Shown one piece after another: positions 56,774-64,000 of a stretch of 64,000 nucleotides of DNA. Under the pieces are notes generated by a model that searched no databases, was not told the origin of the DNA, and worked only from the letters and a program-made list of their open reading frames with translations. A program made the position numbers and the translations under genes. The DNA is from Bacillus sp. V3-13 (lineage in GTDB: Bacteria > Bacillota > Bacilli > Bacillales > Cytobacillaceae): NCBI RefSeq assembly GCF_002860165.1, contig NZ_PGUZ01000042.1:62001-126000 (forward strand), in the 5' to 3' direction. Within the stretch, counting starts at the first letter, position 1; every line of letters begins with the position of its first letter.

Positions 56774-57697
56774 TTACGTCACTCTCGCTTTTTCTCTCAT
56801 TTCACGGCCGAAACTATCCTTTATTTTTGTAATGGTTCCCGGGCCTTTTGAACGGTTCAGTTCGATATATCGCTCAAATATGCCCAGTTCAATCAACGGA
56901 CTTAAAGTCGGCCTCTTTTTCACTTCAGCCAGCGTACTGCCGTGGGTGGTCATAATCAATTTGATGCCGGCGTTAACTGCTTCCATAACCGCTTCCCCGT
57001 CTTCTTTCCGGCCAATTTCATCCGCGATCAGTACATCCGGACTCATCGAGCGAACCATCATCATCATTCCTTCTGCTTTCGGGCACGCATCGAGAATATC
57101 AACACGCGGGCCGAAGGTTAACTGGGGAATGCCGTTCACGCTGCCGGCAATTTCAGACCGTTCATCAACAATCCCCACTTTAAATGGGCCGAAGCCTGCT
57201 TCCGGACTGCCACTTGAAATGATTCGCGCTAAATCGCGGAGCAATGTCGTCTTTCCGGTTTGCGGCGGTCCGATAATCAGCGTATGGGACCATAAGCCCT
57301 GGTATAAGTAGGGAACCAGCTTCTCTGCAATTCCGAGCTTTTCCCTGGCAATTCTAATATTAAAAGAGGAAACATCCCTGATCGCTTTGACGGCGCCGTT
57401 TTCAAGAATCACCTTGCCGCCAAGCCCAACCCGGTGCCCCCCCTCAATCGTGATATAGCCGCGCCTCAGCTCCTCCTCCATCGTATAAATGGAAAAATGG
57501 CTGATCTTATTCAGCAAATGGTCCGCATCCTCAGGCCTCACTATATAGGATAAAAATCGTGGCAATCCTTTCACTGTTACCTCGATGGGCCGGTGGATCC
57601 TTATGCGTATTTCTTCAATATGTTCTAATTGATCAGGAGGGATTTCCTTCAGTTTTTCAGCAATGTCTTTAGGCAAAAAGGCTAAAACAGTTTCCAC
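56774..57697 (-). CDS. spoIIIAA: Stage III sporulation protein AA, ATPase
   Basis: This secretion-type ATPase powers the SpoIIIA channel. Walker A is IIGPPQTGKTTLLRDLA, followed by KVGIVDERSEIAG, CPKAEGMMMMVRSMSPDVLI and the acidic ADEIGR. The frame is open to 57796, but the sigma-E promoter at 57740-57768 lies inside that extension, so the start must be downstream. GTG 57697, 11 bases after GAGGAGG, gives 307 residues, the exact length of the B. subtilis protein. It is the first gene of the eight-gene operon. Confidence 0.93.
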   Translation of the reverse strand: METVLAFLPKDIAEKLKEIPPDQLEHIEEIRIRIHRPIEVTVKGLPRFLSYIVRPEDADHLLNKISHFSIYTMEEELRRGYITIEGGHRVGLGGKVILENGAVKAIRDVSSFNIRIAREKLGIAEKLVPYLYQGLWSHTLIIGPPQTGKTTLLRDLARIISSGSPEAGFGPFKVGIVDERSEIAGSVNGIPQLTFGPRVDILDACPKAEGMMMMVRSMSPDVLIADEIGRKEDGEAVMEAVNAGIKLIMTTHGSTLAEVKKRPTLSPLIELGIFERYIELNRSKGPGTITKIKDSFGREMREKARVT

Positions 57698-57739
57698 AAT
57701 CCTTGATTCCTCCTCGATAGACAGGCTCCCGTTATTAAA

Positions 57740-57768
57740 AATGTATGCCTGCCCGGCTACATTATGAC
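57740..57768 (-). promoter_or_regulatory. Sigma-E promoter of the spoIIIA operon
   Basis: On the minus strand GTCATAAT (57768-57761) is followed after 13 bases by CATACATT (57747-57740). These match the -35 and -10 consensus elements of mother-cell sigma-E. spoIIIA is sigma-E dependent in B. subtilis. Confidence 0.85.
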
Positions 57769-57829
57769 CAAGCGTCATAAATTTGCTGAAGATCACTTCA
57801 ATACAGGCCTGAACTTTTCAGGAAAACAT

Positions 57830-57857
57830 TTGGAAAATCACGAATATAATTTATACT
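57830..57857 (+). promoter_or_regulatory. Possible plus-strand promoter upstream of spoIIIAA, facing away
   Basis: TTGGAA (57830-57835) and TATACT (57852-57857) are 16 bases apart on the plus strand, leading into a short transcript that ends at a terminator 100 bases on. Confidence 0.45.
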
Positions 57858-57893
57858 GAAGATGAAGAAGATTTTTTGGAAGGAGGTGGGATT

Positions 57894-57956
57894 ATGGCTG
57901 GGCAATGTGCATATGTGAAAAGGCCTTGTCATCGACAAGACCTTTTTGTTTTTTAA
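57894..57956 (+). CDS. Possible 20-residue peptide overlapping a terminator
   Basis: AAGGAGGTGGG at 57880-57890 is an excellent ribosome binding site directly before ATG 57894. The frame codes for MAGQCAYVKRPCHRQDLFVF and stops at 57956. The last half of the frame is the terminator hairpin itself, which is unusual for a real gene. It could be a genuine peptide, a leader remnant or chance. I do not recognise a family. Confidence 0.35.
   Translation: MAGQCAYVKRPCHRQDLFVF
57918..57954. terminator. Terminator between the sugar transport operon and spoIIIAA
   Basis: AAAAGGCCTTGTC (57918-57930) pairs with GACAAGACCTTTT (57934-57946) with one mismatch and a 3-base loop. On the plus strand TTGTTTTTT follows. 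On the minus strand the tail is TTTTC, so it also can end the permease operon. Confidence 0.8.
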
Positions 57957-57967
57957 TAAAAATCAAG

Positions 57968-58795
57968 TTATTTACCACCTGTAAAAGAAATCCCCTTAAT
58001 AAAATAGCGGTTAAAGAAAGCGTACAATAGCAATACCGGAAGGGTAAAGACCATCGATGCAGCCATGATGTAATTCCAGTAGCTGACAAATTGCCCTTTA
58101 AAGGTATTGAGTCCGAGCGGAAGCGTAAACATATCCGCATCGGTCATGACGATCAGCGGCCTCATAAAGTCGTTCCATGAGCCCATAAAAATAAAGATCG
58201 CCTGGGCCGCCAATGCCGGCTTTGCCAATGGCAGCACAATCCTGAAGAATGTGCCAAAACGGCTTAATCCGTCGATTTCAGCAGCCTCCTCCAATTCTTT
58301 CGGGAAGTTAATAAAGAACTGGCGCATCATGAAAATATAAGTAGCGTTAATCATCGCCGGAACAATCATGCCCTGATAAGAGTTAAGCCAGCCAAACTCT
58401 TTTAAGATTAAATAGTTTGGAATCATCGTTACTTGAACCGGAATCATCAATACACCCAGGACCACAATAAACAGCACTTTTTTCCCCGGGAATGCCAGGC
58501 GGGCAAGTGCGTAGCCTGCCATTGAGTTGAAAATCAAATTCAGGAATGTCGTAATGGTCGCGATGACAATACTGTTCAACATCCAGCGGGGAAACAATTC
58601 CTGTTCAATAAAGATTTGCTTATAATTATCCAGCGTAAAATCCTTCGGAATAAAACTTAATGTTCCACTGACGATTTCCTGCAGTGTTTTAAATGACGAT
58701 GACAGTGCCCATAGAAACGGCACCAATGTTGTAATTGCATAAAGTACTAGAATGGTATATAAAAAGATCTTCCCGAAACCCGGCTTTTTCTTCAT
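57968..58795 (-). CDS. Carbohydrate ABC transporter permease, MalG type
   Basis: This 275-residue CUT1-family inner-membrane permease has six helices, beginning with IFLYTILVLYAITTLVPFLW. The ATPase-coupling loop is EEAAEIDGLSRFGTFFRIVLP, core EAAEIDGLSRF. It ends in the short family tail QRYFIKGI-like, here NRYFIKGISFTGGK. It pairs with the MalF-type permease 20 bases upstream. ATG at 58795 follows GGGGGAGGAG. No ATPase gene follows; a shared MsmX-type ATPase encoded elsewhere is the likely energiser. Confidence 0.93.
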   Translation of the reverse strand: MKKKPGFGKIFLYTILVLYAITTLVPFLWALSSSFKTLQEIVSGTLSFIPKDFTLDNYKQIFIEQELFPRWMLNSIVIATITTFLNLIFNSMAGYALARLAFPGKKVLFIVVLGVLMIPVQVTMIPNYLILKEFGWLNSYQGMIVPAMINATYIFMMRQFFINFPKELEEAAEIDGLSRFGTFFRIVLPLAKPALAAQAIFIFMGSWNDFMRPLIVMTDADMFTLPLGLNTFKGQFVSYWNYIMAASMVFTLPVLLLYAFFNRYFIKGISFTGGK

Positions 58796-58815
58796 TATTG
58801 TCTCTCCTCCCCCTA

Positions 58816-59715
58816 TTAATATAAGGACTCTTCCTTGGAAAATTTACGCTGCAATAAGGTCGCAATCAGGATAACCAACGCGAGCAGGAATGAAAGTGCA
58901 GCTGCATATCCCATTGTTCCCAGTGTTTTAAATGCATATTGATAGACTAATAAAACAACTGTTAAGGTACTATTATCAGGTCCTCCTGAACCTGCAGAGA
59001 AGATGTATGATTGATCAAACAACTGGAATGTACCGATCAAACCCATGATCGCCACAAACGATGTAACCGGGCGCAAGTTTGGAACTGTAATATGCCAAAA
59101 TTTGTGAAATACATTTGCTCCGTCCAGTTCTGCTGCTTCGTATAAAGAATCAGGAATGCCTTGAAGAGCAGCGAGATAAATCACCATAAAGAACGGCGCC
59201 GTTGACCAGATATTCATGATCATGATCGCATTAAGTGCTATATTCGGATCTCCCAAAAAATTGTATGTTGGAAGGCCAATAAAATCCAGAACATTGTTAA
59301 TCAAGCCTTCTTTGTTATACATCCACATAAAAATTAATGTAAGCACAGCGGAAGAAGTTAAAGTAGGCAAGAAATAAACAATTCTAAAGAATGTTTGCCC
59401 TTTTAACCCTGCATTAAGAGTTGCTGCGAGAATAAGTGCAAGCAGAGTTTGGCATGGAACCACAATGATTACGTATTTAAATGTGTTCCAAAGCGCAATC
59501 TTTGCCCTCGTATCGTCCAGTATTCTCGTAAAATTATCAAAAGCAACGAAGTCATAGCTTATATTTCCTAAAAGCTGTACCTTATGAAAGGACAAGAAGA
59601 TAATATAAAAGATCGGCCCGATAATAAATAGCAATAAGACGAATAGAGCAGGTGTCATAAAAGTATAGCCCTGGCCTGCTTCACGTAGTTTCCTGGCGGA
59701 AAATAAGCTTTTCAT
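58816..59715 (-). CDS. Carbohydrate ABC transporter permease, MalF type
   Basis: This 299-residue permease has six helices (MTPALFVLLLFIIGPIFYII near the start). The coupling loop is YEAAELDGANVFHKFWHITV, with the conserved EAAELDGA. ATG at 59715 is 9 bases after AAAGGAG; GTG 59724 would overlap that site. A very large hairpin fills the 149-base gap from the binding-protein gene, suggesting that the permeases are made at a lower level. Confidence 0.93.
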   Translation of the reverse strand: MKSLFSARKLREAGQGYTFMTPALFVLLLFIIGPIFYIIFLSFHKVQLLGNISYDFVAFDNFTRILDDTRAKIALWNTFKYVIIVVPCQTLLALILAATLNAGLKGQTFFRIVYFLPTLTSSAVLTLIFMWMYNKEGLINNVLDFIGLPTYNFLGDPNIALNAIMIMNIWSTAPFFMVIYLAALQGIPDSLYEAAELDGANVFHKFWHITVPNLRPVTSFVAIMGLIGTFQLFDQSYIFSAGSGGPDNSTLTVVLLVYQYAFKTLGTMGYAAALSFLLALVILIATLLQRKFSKEESLY

Positions 59716-59759
59716 CTTTAACACTCCTTTTGAAATTCGTAACGAAGCTCATCCATTAG

Positions 59760-59818
59760 CTGTGAGACCTCTTTCTGCCGAAGTTCAGGAAGGACTTCGC
59801 GCAGAAAGAGGTCTACAG
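59760..59818 (-). repeat. Long intercistronic hairpin between binding-protein and permease genes
   Basis: AGACCTCTTTCTGC (59765-59778) pairs perfectly with GCAGAAAGAGGTCT (59801-59814). The stem continues inward with CGAAGT/ACTTCG and outward with CTGT/ACAG across single-base bulges. About 24 base pairs enclose a 9-base loop. No T-run follows in either direction, so it is not a standard terminator. It resembles the stabilising structures found after binding-protein genes. Confidence 0.85.
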
Positions 59819-59864
59819 TTTGGAAAGGAAAGGGGAAACTTTCTTCCCCCTCACCTTCAGTGGA

Positions 59865-61133
59865 TTATTGTGATTCAATTTCATTATTTGCTTGTTTCTG
59901 AGCTTCTTTCAATGCCTCATCAAGAGGACGTTCACCAAGGAAAGCGCTTAAAAATTGGTTGTTAAAGTTATTCATGATAATTGGCAGGTTTACACCTTCT
60001 GACCATACTGTTGCATAGGATGCACCCGCTACTAAAGGAGCACGAAGTTCATCTTTGTCAAATCCCAGCTTTTCCGCTACAGACTTTCTTGAAGGCAAGG
60101 CATAACCAAGGCTTGTCCAGGTCTCCATTCCTTCCTTGCCAGTTAAGTAAGAAATCAATTCCCATGATGCTTCTTTCTTTTCGGAAGCAGCGTTCATTAC
60201 ATAAGCAACATCATACGCCATTGTTGACTTTTTGCCTTTAACGGTTGGAAGCTCAGCGGTTGCATATTCGATATCCGGGAATGTATCTGCTAAATAAGGA
60301 ATCGCCCAGTTCCCTTCGATAACCATGGCTGCTTTCCCCTGGCCGAACATTTCTCCGCCCCAAGTTACGCCAACTTCTTTAGGTTCAACGGAGGACTTAT
60401 CCACATTGTGCATTTCAATGATTGGCTGCAGCGCTTCTACAACCTCAGGGGATGCAAAGTTTGCTTTGCCATCCTTTACAACATCTCCGCCACCAGACTC
60501 GGCAAGCCAGAACATACGGGCAAGCTCGGGAGCCACGCCAAAACCATACACTCCGTCCTTGGTCAATTTCTTGGCTGCTTCGCGAAGCTCATCCCATGTT
60601 TTTGGCACTTCAACGCCTGCTTCTTCAAGCATTTTCTTGTTATAGAATAAAGCCAGTGTTGAATAATCTTTAGGAAATCCATATGTTTGGCCGTCAACCT
60701 TGAAAGCATCCAACAAAGGCTTCTCGAAATCATCGACATCAAACTCTTCTGTTACGTATCCATCAAGAGGTTCAATTACACCAGTTTGAATAAGGCCCGG
60801 TGCTTCAAATGCATCCAGATAAAAGACATCAGGACCCTCACCGCCGATTAAACGCGTTTTAATAACATCCATGTATTGCTCAGAAATAATTTCAAGCTTT
60901 ACGTCGATATTAGGGTGTTTTTCTTCGAAATCAGAAATCGTCTGTTTGAGCAGTTTCTCTTCAGTAGGATTGCCACCCCAGCCAGCAAGTGTTACTTCGA
61001 CTTTTTCTCCACTGCCGGATTCCCCGTTGCTGCCGCTTTTTGATGTATCATCGCTGCCGCTGCAGCCAGCTAAGATGCTGGCAGCCAGCATCGAAGTAAT
61101 CCCCAGTGACGCCATCCATTTTTTTGACCTCAT
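59865..61133 (-). CDS. Carbohydrate ABC transporter binding lipoprotein
   Basis: This 422-residue family-1 extracellular sugar-binding lipoprotein has a signal peptide ending SILAGC with Cys24 as the lipid anchor, then a Gly/Ser linker. The fold shows VTLAGWGGNPTEEKLLKQTI, GEGPDVFYLDAFEAPGLI and GKAAMVIEGNWAIPYL. It belongs with MalE-like oligosaccharide binders; the sugar cannot be named. ATG at 61133 follows AAAGGGG. It stands between the glycosidase and permease genes, suggesting that the glycosidase's product or substrate is imported. Confidence 0.93.
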   Translation of the reverse strand: MRSKKWMASLGITSMLAASILAGCSGSDDTSKSGSNGESGSGEKVEVTLAGWGGNPTEEKLLKQTISDFEEKHPNIDVKLEIISEQYMDVIKTRLIGGEGPDVFYLDAFEAPGLIQTGVIEPLDGYVTEEFDVDDFEKPLLDAFKVDGQTYGFPKDYSTLALFYNKKMLEEAGVEVPKTWDELREAAKKLTKDGVYGFGVAPELARMFWLAESGGGDVVKDGKANFASPEVVEALQPIIEMHNVDKSSVEPKEVGVTWGGEMFGQGKAAMVIEGNWAIPYLADTFPDIEYATAELPTVKGKKSTMAYDVAYVMNAASEKKEASWELISYLTGKEGMETWTSLGYALPSRKSVAEKLGFDKDELRAPLVAGASYATVWSEGVNLPIIMNNFNNQFLSAFLGERPLDEALKEAQKQANNEIESQ

Positions 61134-61214
61134 TTTTGAAATTCCCCTTTCAAAATTTTTGAAATTAATATATCTAAAGGAGGTTTCTCTCCTAAAGAGC
61201 GATGTAGCTTAACG

Positions 61215-63326
61215 TTAAACTTTTTCGCCTTGCTTAAACACCAGCTCACAGCCTGTCGTATTCTTGAGTACCTGAACATTGATCGTATTTTCAGTTCTGG
61301 TAACCGAGATGGATAAATGTCCTTCGCAGATGGCTATATCGCTGACAGTCAACTCATGCATGTCTTCAAGCAATGCAGGAGAAAGTTGAATCACCTTGTT
61401 AATGCTGTCCGGAAATAGTCCGAGCAGCGACTGGATAAACACAAGTGGTGTACCTGCAGCCCAGGCTTGTGGAGAACACGCAACCGGATATTTAACCGCT
61501 TTTCCGATTGAGGCATCATATCCACAAAACAGTTCAGGAAGCCGGTCATATTCAAAGTGGGCACCGGCACGTATCAATCCTTCAATGACTATATTCGCAG
61601 CATCCTGGCGGAGAAGTTTGCTCATCCCCAGCAAAATCAAGCTATTGTCATGCGGCCAAATACTGCCGTCATGGTAGCTCATCGGATTATAAGCAGACTC
61701 GCCTTCACCCATAGTGCGAATGCCGAAGCCGGAAAACATTTTTTTAGATAAAAGTGTATTTATTACTGCTTCAGCTTTTTCTTTTTCCAGCATTTCAGAT
61801 AGAAGAACATGTCCAGGATTTGAAGTAATTGTTCCTACTTGCTGCTTGTTGGAATCAAGAGCTATTGCATAGAAATTGGCATCCTCCATCCAAAAGGCTT
61901 CATCAAATCGATCCTTTAATTGCTGCGCTTGTTTTCGCAATTCCTGCGCTTCTGTAAGCTTTTCTATTCTTTCATAGATGTTGGCGATATCCATTTTCGC
62001 CTGGTATACATAACCCTGAACCTCGGATAAGGCAATCGGTGTTTCAGCATAATCACCGTTCCTGTGTACAACTGAATCTCCGGAGTCTTTCCAACCCTGG
62101 TTGGCAATTCCCTTGCTGGACTCCTGGTGGTATTCAACAAATAAATCTCCATCCCGGTCGCCGTAATGGTCGATCCAATTAAGCGCGGCTTCCACGTTGT
62201 CAGAAAGCTGTTTGACCAGCTCCAGATCACCTGTCCACTTGACATATTCCGAGAGCAAAATTAAGAACAATGGTGTTGCATCAATGGTTCCATAATAAGG
62301 AGTGAACGGGATTTGATTGGTTGCCGCCAGTTCACCATAGCGAATTTCATGCATGATTTTTCCCGGCTGTTCGTCTCTCCATGGATCCACCTTTTTCCCC
62401 TGGCTGCTTGCCATTGTTAACAAGGTTCCTTTTGCAATCTCAGGATTGAAAGCCAGCATTTGCAGTGCTGCGATTAGACTATCCCGTCCGAAAGGAACTC
62501 CGTACCACGGCAATCCTGCGACCGGAAACTTTCCGTATCCTACATCGGTCAGCAACACCCTTAAGTCATCGATTCCCCGGTCAACCAATCTTTGCAACGG
62601 AAGATAATCTGTATGAACCTTTGTAATCTCCTTTCCCCAAGCCTCATAAGACGCTTTTAACCGGGACATTGCCTCCTCAATCTCAATATTCTTTTTCGGC
62701 TCTTCCTGGCCAATCAGAGGCTGAATTGTAAATGTAACCGTTTTCTCTTCGGCGTTATGCAAAGAAATGTTAAACGAAATATTCCCGCCTTCTTCAACCG
62801 TTGCTGCGCCCTGATCCCAGGATACTAACGAACGGCGGATAACTTTGTCAGCGCCAAGATAGTTGAAAGTGATTGAGTTGTCCTCGATACTCTGTCCGGT
62901 GCGTTTACCCATTGTGCCATTTTGAAATCCGCGCACAACAAACATATCTGTAAAATCGGCATCTATATGGACGCTTAGATCAAACTGCACCGGCTTTGGA
63001 AAGTAATTTTTCACTTTAATAGATTCGTATAGAATCCCTTCATTTATAAATCTTGTACGTTCAATTTCAACTGATTCCCTCCATAACACAAGTGAACCGT
63101 CCTTCTCCATATGGGGGTTTGTCAACAATATCGAAGCCATATAATTTTCTCTGGCATCAGATGACAAAAGAATTGGCTCTTCTCCATTAATTTTGATATC
63201 AAGCTTGCTCAAGAATCGAGTATCTTTACGGTACAGGCCCAATCCGTAAGCGTGATTCTCGGGGATGTTCCCTTTTTCATCCGTTAAAAGAAATAAATCA
63301 TTTTCTTTAATTACTCTGTACTCCAT
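61215..63326 (-). CDS. Glycogen-debranching-type glycosidase (amylo-alpha-1,6-glucosidase family)
   Basis: This 703-residue intracellular protein (no signal peptide) has an N-terminal beta-rich GDE_N-type domain (PENHAYGLGLYRKDTRFLSK) and a C-terminal alpha/alpha toroid. Catalytic-region motifs are GLPWYGVPFGRDSLIAALQ, GTIDATPLFLILLSEYVKWT, GNYAETP-like (here NGDYAETPIALSEVQGYVYQ) and YHDGSIWPHDNSLILLGM. The family includes debranching enzymes and hydrolases of glucosyl- or mannosyl-glycerate type, so the substrate is open. ATG at 63326 follows AGGAGGAGCACC; the longer frame to 63407 would cover the operators. It is the first gene after the twin operators. Confidence 0.9.
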   Translation of the reverse strand: MEYRVIKENDLFLLTDEKGNIPENHAYGLGLYRKDTRFLSKLDIKINGEEPILLSSDARENYMASILLTNPHMEKDGSLVLWRESVEIERTRFINEGILYESIKVKNYFPKPVQFDLSVHIDADFTDMFVVRGFQNGTMGKRTGQSIEDNSITFNYLGADKVIRRSLVSWDQGAATVEEGGNISFNISLHNAEEKTVTFTIQPLIGQEEPKKNIEIEEAMSRLKASYEAWGKEITKVHTDYLPLQRLVDRGIDDLRVLLTDVGYGKFPVAGLPWYGVPFGRDSLIAALQMLAFNPEIAKGTLLTMASSQGKKVDPWRDEQPGKIMHEIRYGELAATNQIPFTPYYGTIDATPLFLILLSEYVKWTGDLELVKQLSDNVEAALNWIDHYGDRDGDLFVEYHQESSKGIANQGWKDSGDSVVHRNGDYAETPIALSEVQGYVYQAKMDIANIYERIEKLTEAQELRKQAQQLKDRFDEAFWMEDANFYAIALDSNKQQVGTITSNPGHVLLSEMLEKEKAEAVINTLLSKKMFSGFGIRTMGEGESAYNPMSYHDGSIWPHDNSLILLGMSKLLRQDAANIVIEGLIRAGAHFEYDRLPELFCGYDASIGKAVKYPVACSPQAWAAGTPLVFIQSLLGLFPDSINKVIQLSPALLEDMHELTVSDIAICEGHLSISVTRTENTINVQVLKNTTGCELVFKQGEKV

Positions 63327-63350
63327 GGTGCTCCTCCTAAATTCTGTTTT

Positions 63351-63364
63351 CCGAAACGTTTCGG
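63351..63364. promoter_or_regulatory. LacI-family operator O1
   Basis: CCGAAACGTTTCGG is a perfect 14-bp palindrome with the central ACGT typical of LacI/GalR operators, 24 bases upstream of the glycosidase ATG. Confidence 0.8.
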
Positions 63365-63380
63365 TTTTTTGGCATGCTTC

Positions 63381-63394
63381 CCGAAACGTTTTGG
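63381..63394. promoter_or_regulatory. LacI-family operator O2
   Basis: CCGAAACGTTTTGG differs from O1 by one base. The two centres are exactly 30 bp apart, about three helical turns, so two regulator dimers would lie on the same DNA face. Confidence 0.78.
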
Positions 63395-63433
63395 ATTTTA
63401 CCGACAATAATTTTCAGGGCTGTACTTTGTACC

Positions 63434-63489
63434 ATCTCTCCTTAAATACACGTTTTAAAACGGCTGCTTATGTGTATTTAAGGAGAGAT
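63434..63489. repeat. 18-bp perfect inverted repeat beside the LacI-type gene
   Basis: ATCTCTCCTTAAATACAC (63434-63451) pairs perfectly with GTGTATTTAAGGAGAGAT (63472-63489) across a 20-base loop. The loop starts with the remainder of a palindrome, CGTTTTAAAACG (63451-63462). There is no T-run. It begins at the regulator stop codon and ends about 40 bases before operator O2. Confidence 0.85.
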
Positions 63490-64000
63490 TAATCTTGATC
63501 ACTGCGAACCTTGCATGTTGATTCTCGGGCAACCAGTTCAGTTTCCAAAATACAAACATGCGACTTTGTTTTGACTTCCAGCATATCAATAAGTAAATTT
63601 GCTGCCTGATAGCCCAGCTGAAAAATATTTTGCCCTACTGTGGATAGCTGTGGCGTAGAATATGAAGCCAGCAATATATCATCAAACCCGATTACAGACA
63701 ATTTCTCCGGAACATCAATGCCCAAAGCTTTTGCTGCCTTGATCGCGCCAAGAGCCATTAAGTCACTGGCACAAAACAATGCCGTAATTTCAGGATGATT
63801 TCTCAACAGAACCAAGGTTTGTTCATACGCTTTTTCTTCAGAAAAACTTCCATCAACGATCCATCTTTTATTTACGGGCAGCCCTGTTTCCTGCAAGGAC
63901 TTTACATATCCTTCAAGCCTTTTTTTACTGACATAAGCCTGGTTGTGGCCATTGATCATGGCAATATTTTTATGTCCCAGCCCGATTAGATGACGCACTG
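63489..64000 (-). CDS. LacI-family transcriptional regulator, C-terminal part (runs off the right edge)
   Basis: This is the C-terminal 169 residues or so of a LacI/GalR-family regulator. The visible part is the periplasmic-binding-protein-like effector domain: HLIGLGHKNIAMINGHNQ, ALFCASDLMALGAIKAAKAL, and VIGFDDILLASYSTPQLSTV, the classic end of this family. The DNA-binding domain lies outside the window. It is followed by the 18-bp inverted repeat and two LacI-type operators, so it very likely controls the glycosidase-transporter genes and perhaps itself. The ligand is unknown. Confidence 0.93.
   Translation of the reverse strand, partial: VRHLIGLGHKNIAMINGHNQAYVSKKRLEGYVKSLQETGLPVNKRWIVDGSFSEEKAYEQTLVLLRNHPEITALFCASDLMALGAIKAAKALGIDVPEKLSVIGFDDILLASYSTPQLSTVGQNIFQLGYQAANLLIDMLEVKTKSHVCILETELVARESTCKVRSDQD

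Noticed and set aside
56232-57311. 359-codon plus-strand open frame opposite spoIIIAB and spoIIIAA
   Set aside because: It is entirely antisense to two well-identified genes and has Ser-rich, low-information composition typical of reverse-strand shadows.
63351-63394. Operators read as CcpA cre sites
   Set aside because: The CCGAAACGTTTCGG sites lack the TGNAAGCG half-site pattern of cre, and a LacI-family gene is adjacent; a local regulator is the simpler reading.
1-64000. CRISPR arrays, tRNA/rRNA genes, insertion sequences or prophage
   Set aside because: I saw no regularly spaced repeats, cloverleaf-type sequences, transposase motifs or phage structural genes on either strand.

Overview
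The window comes from the chromosome of an endospore-forming member of the Bacillaceae. It carries spo0A, spoIVB and the complete eight-gene spoIIIA operon, uses strong AGGAGG-type ribosome binding sites with many GTG and TTG starts, and has mid-40s GC by eye. From rnz at the left edge to spoIIIAA the gene order follows the Bacillus subtilis yqjK (rnz) to spoIIIAA region, with genes added and replaced. I cannot name the species. I saw no insertion sequence, prophage, CRISPR array, tRNA or rRNA.

Left part (1-14.5 kb): partial rnz; zwf and gndA (oxidative pentose phosphate pathway); a secreted DUF1002 protein; Y-family polymerase dinB; a stand-alone CheW-domain protein; an M20 peptidase; an acyl-CoA carboxylase beta subunit overlapping methylmalonyl-CoA epimerase; the 31-residue membrane miniprotein Prli42 (too short for usual gene calling); an L,D-transpeptidase; a YqjA-like membrane protein; and a three-gene amino-acid ABC importer of the art type.

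Middle part (14.7-32 kb): a bacilliredoxin; the methylmalonyl-CoA mutase operon (mutA-mutB-meaB); and the branched-chain keto-acid operon ptb-bcd-buk-lpdV-bkdAA-bkdAB-bkdB. The latter sits behind an almost perfect sigma-54 (SigL) -24/-12 promoter and beside its activator gene bkdR. Together with the carboxylase and epimerase these genes take valine and isoleucine through propionyl-CoA and methylmalonyl-CoA to succinyl-CoA.

32-38 kb: glycerophosphodiesterase, a 44-residue YycC-like protein and a DUF342/FapA protein. Then comes a non-syntenic pair beside spo0A: an acyltransferase-3 membrane protein and a secreted right-handed beta-helix protein in AT-richer DNA.

38-57.8 kb is conserved: spo0A (with candidate 0A boxes and a SigH-like promoter), spoIVB, recN, ahrC, a TlyA-type rRNA methyltransferase, dxs, ispA, xseB, xseA, folD, nusB, yqhY, accC, accB and spoIIIAH-AA with a sigma-E promoter. 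spoIIIAD appears to start at a rare ATT codon.

57.8-64 kb: instead of efp and its neighbours, which lie upstream of spoIIIAA in B. subtilis, there is a carbohydrate module. It has a LacI-family regulator (partial), twin 14-bp operators, a glycogen-debranching-type glycosidase, a lipoprotein binding protein and two CUT1 permeases, with no ATPase gene of its own. Other signals worth a look are two orphan plus-strand terminators with possible small transcripts (near 15.4 kb and 57.9 kb), two large hairpins between binding-protein and permease genes, and an 18-bp inverted repeat beside the LacI-type gene.
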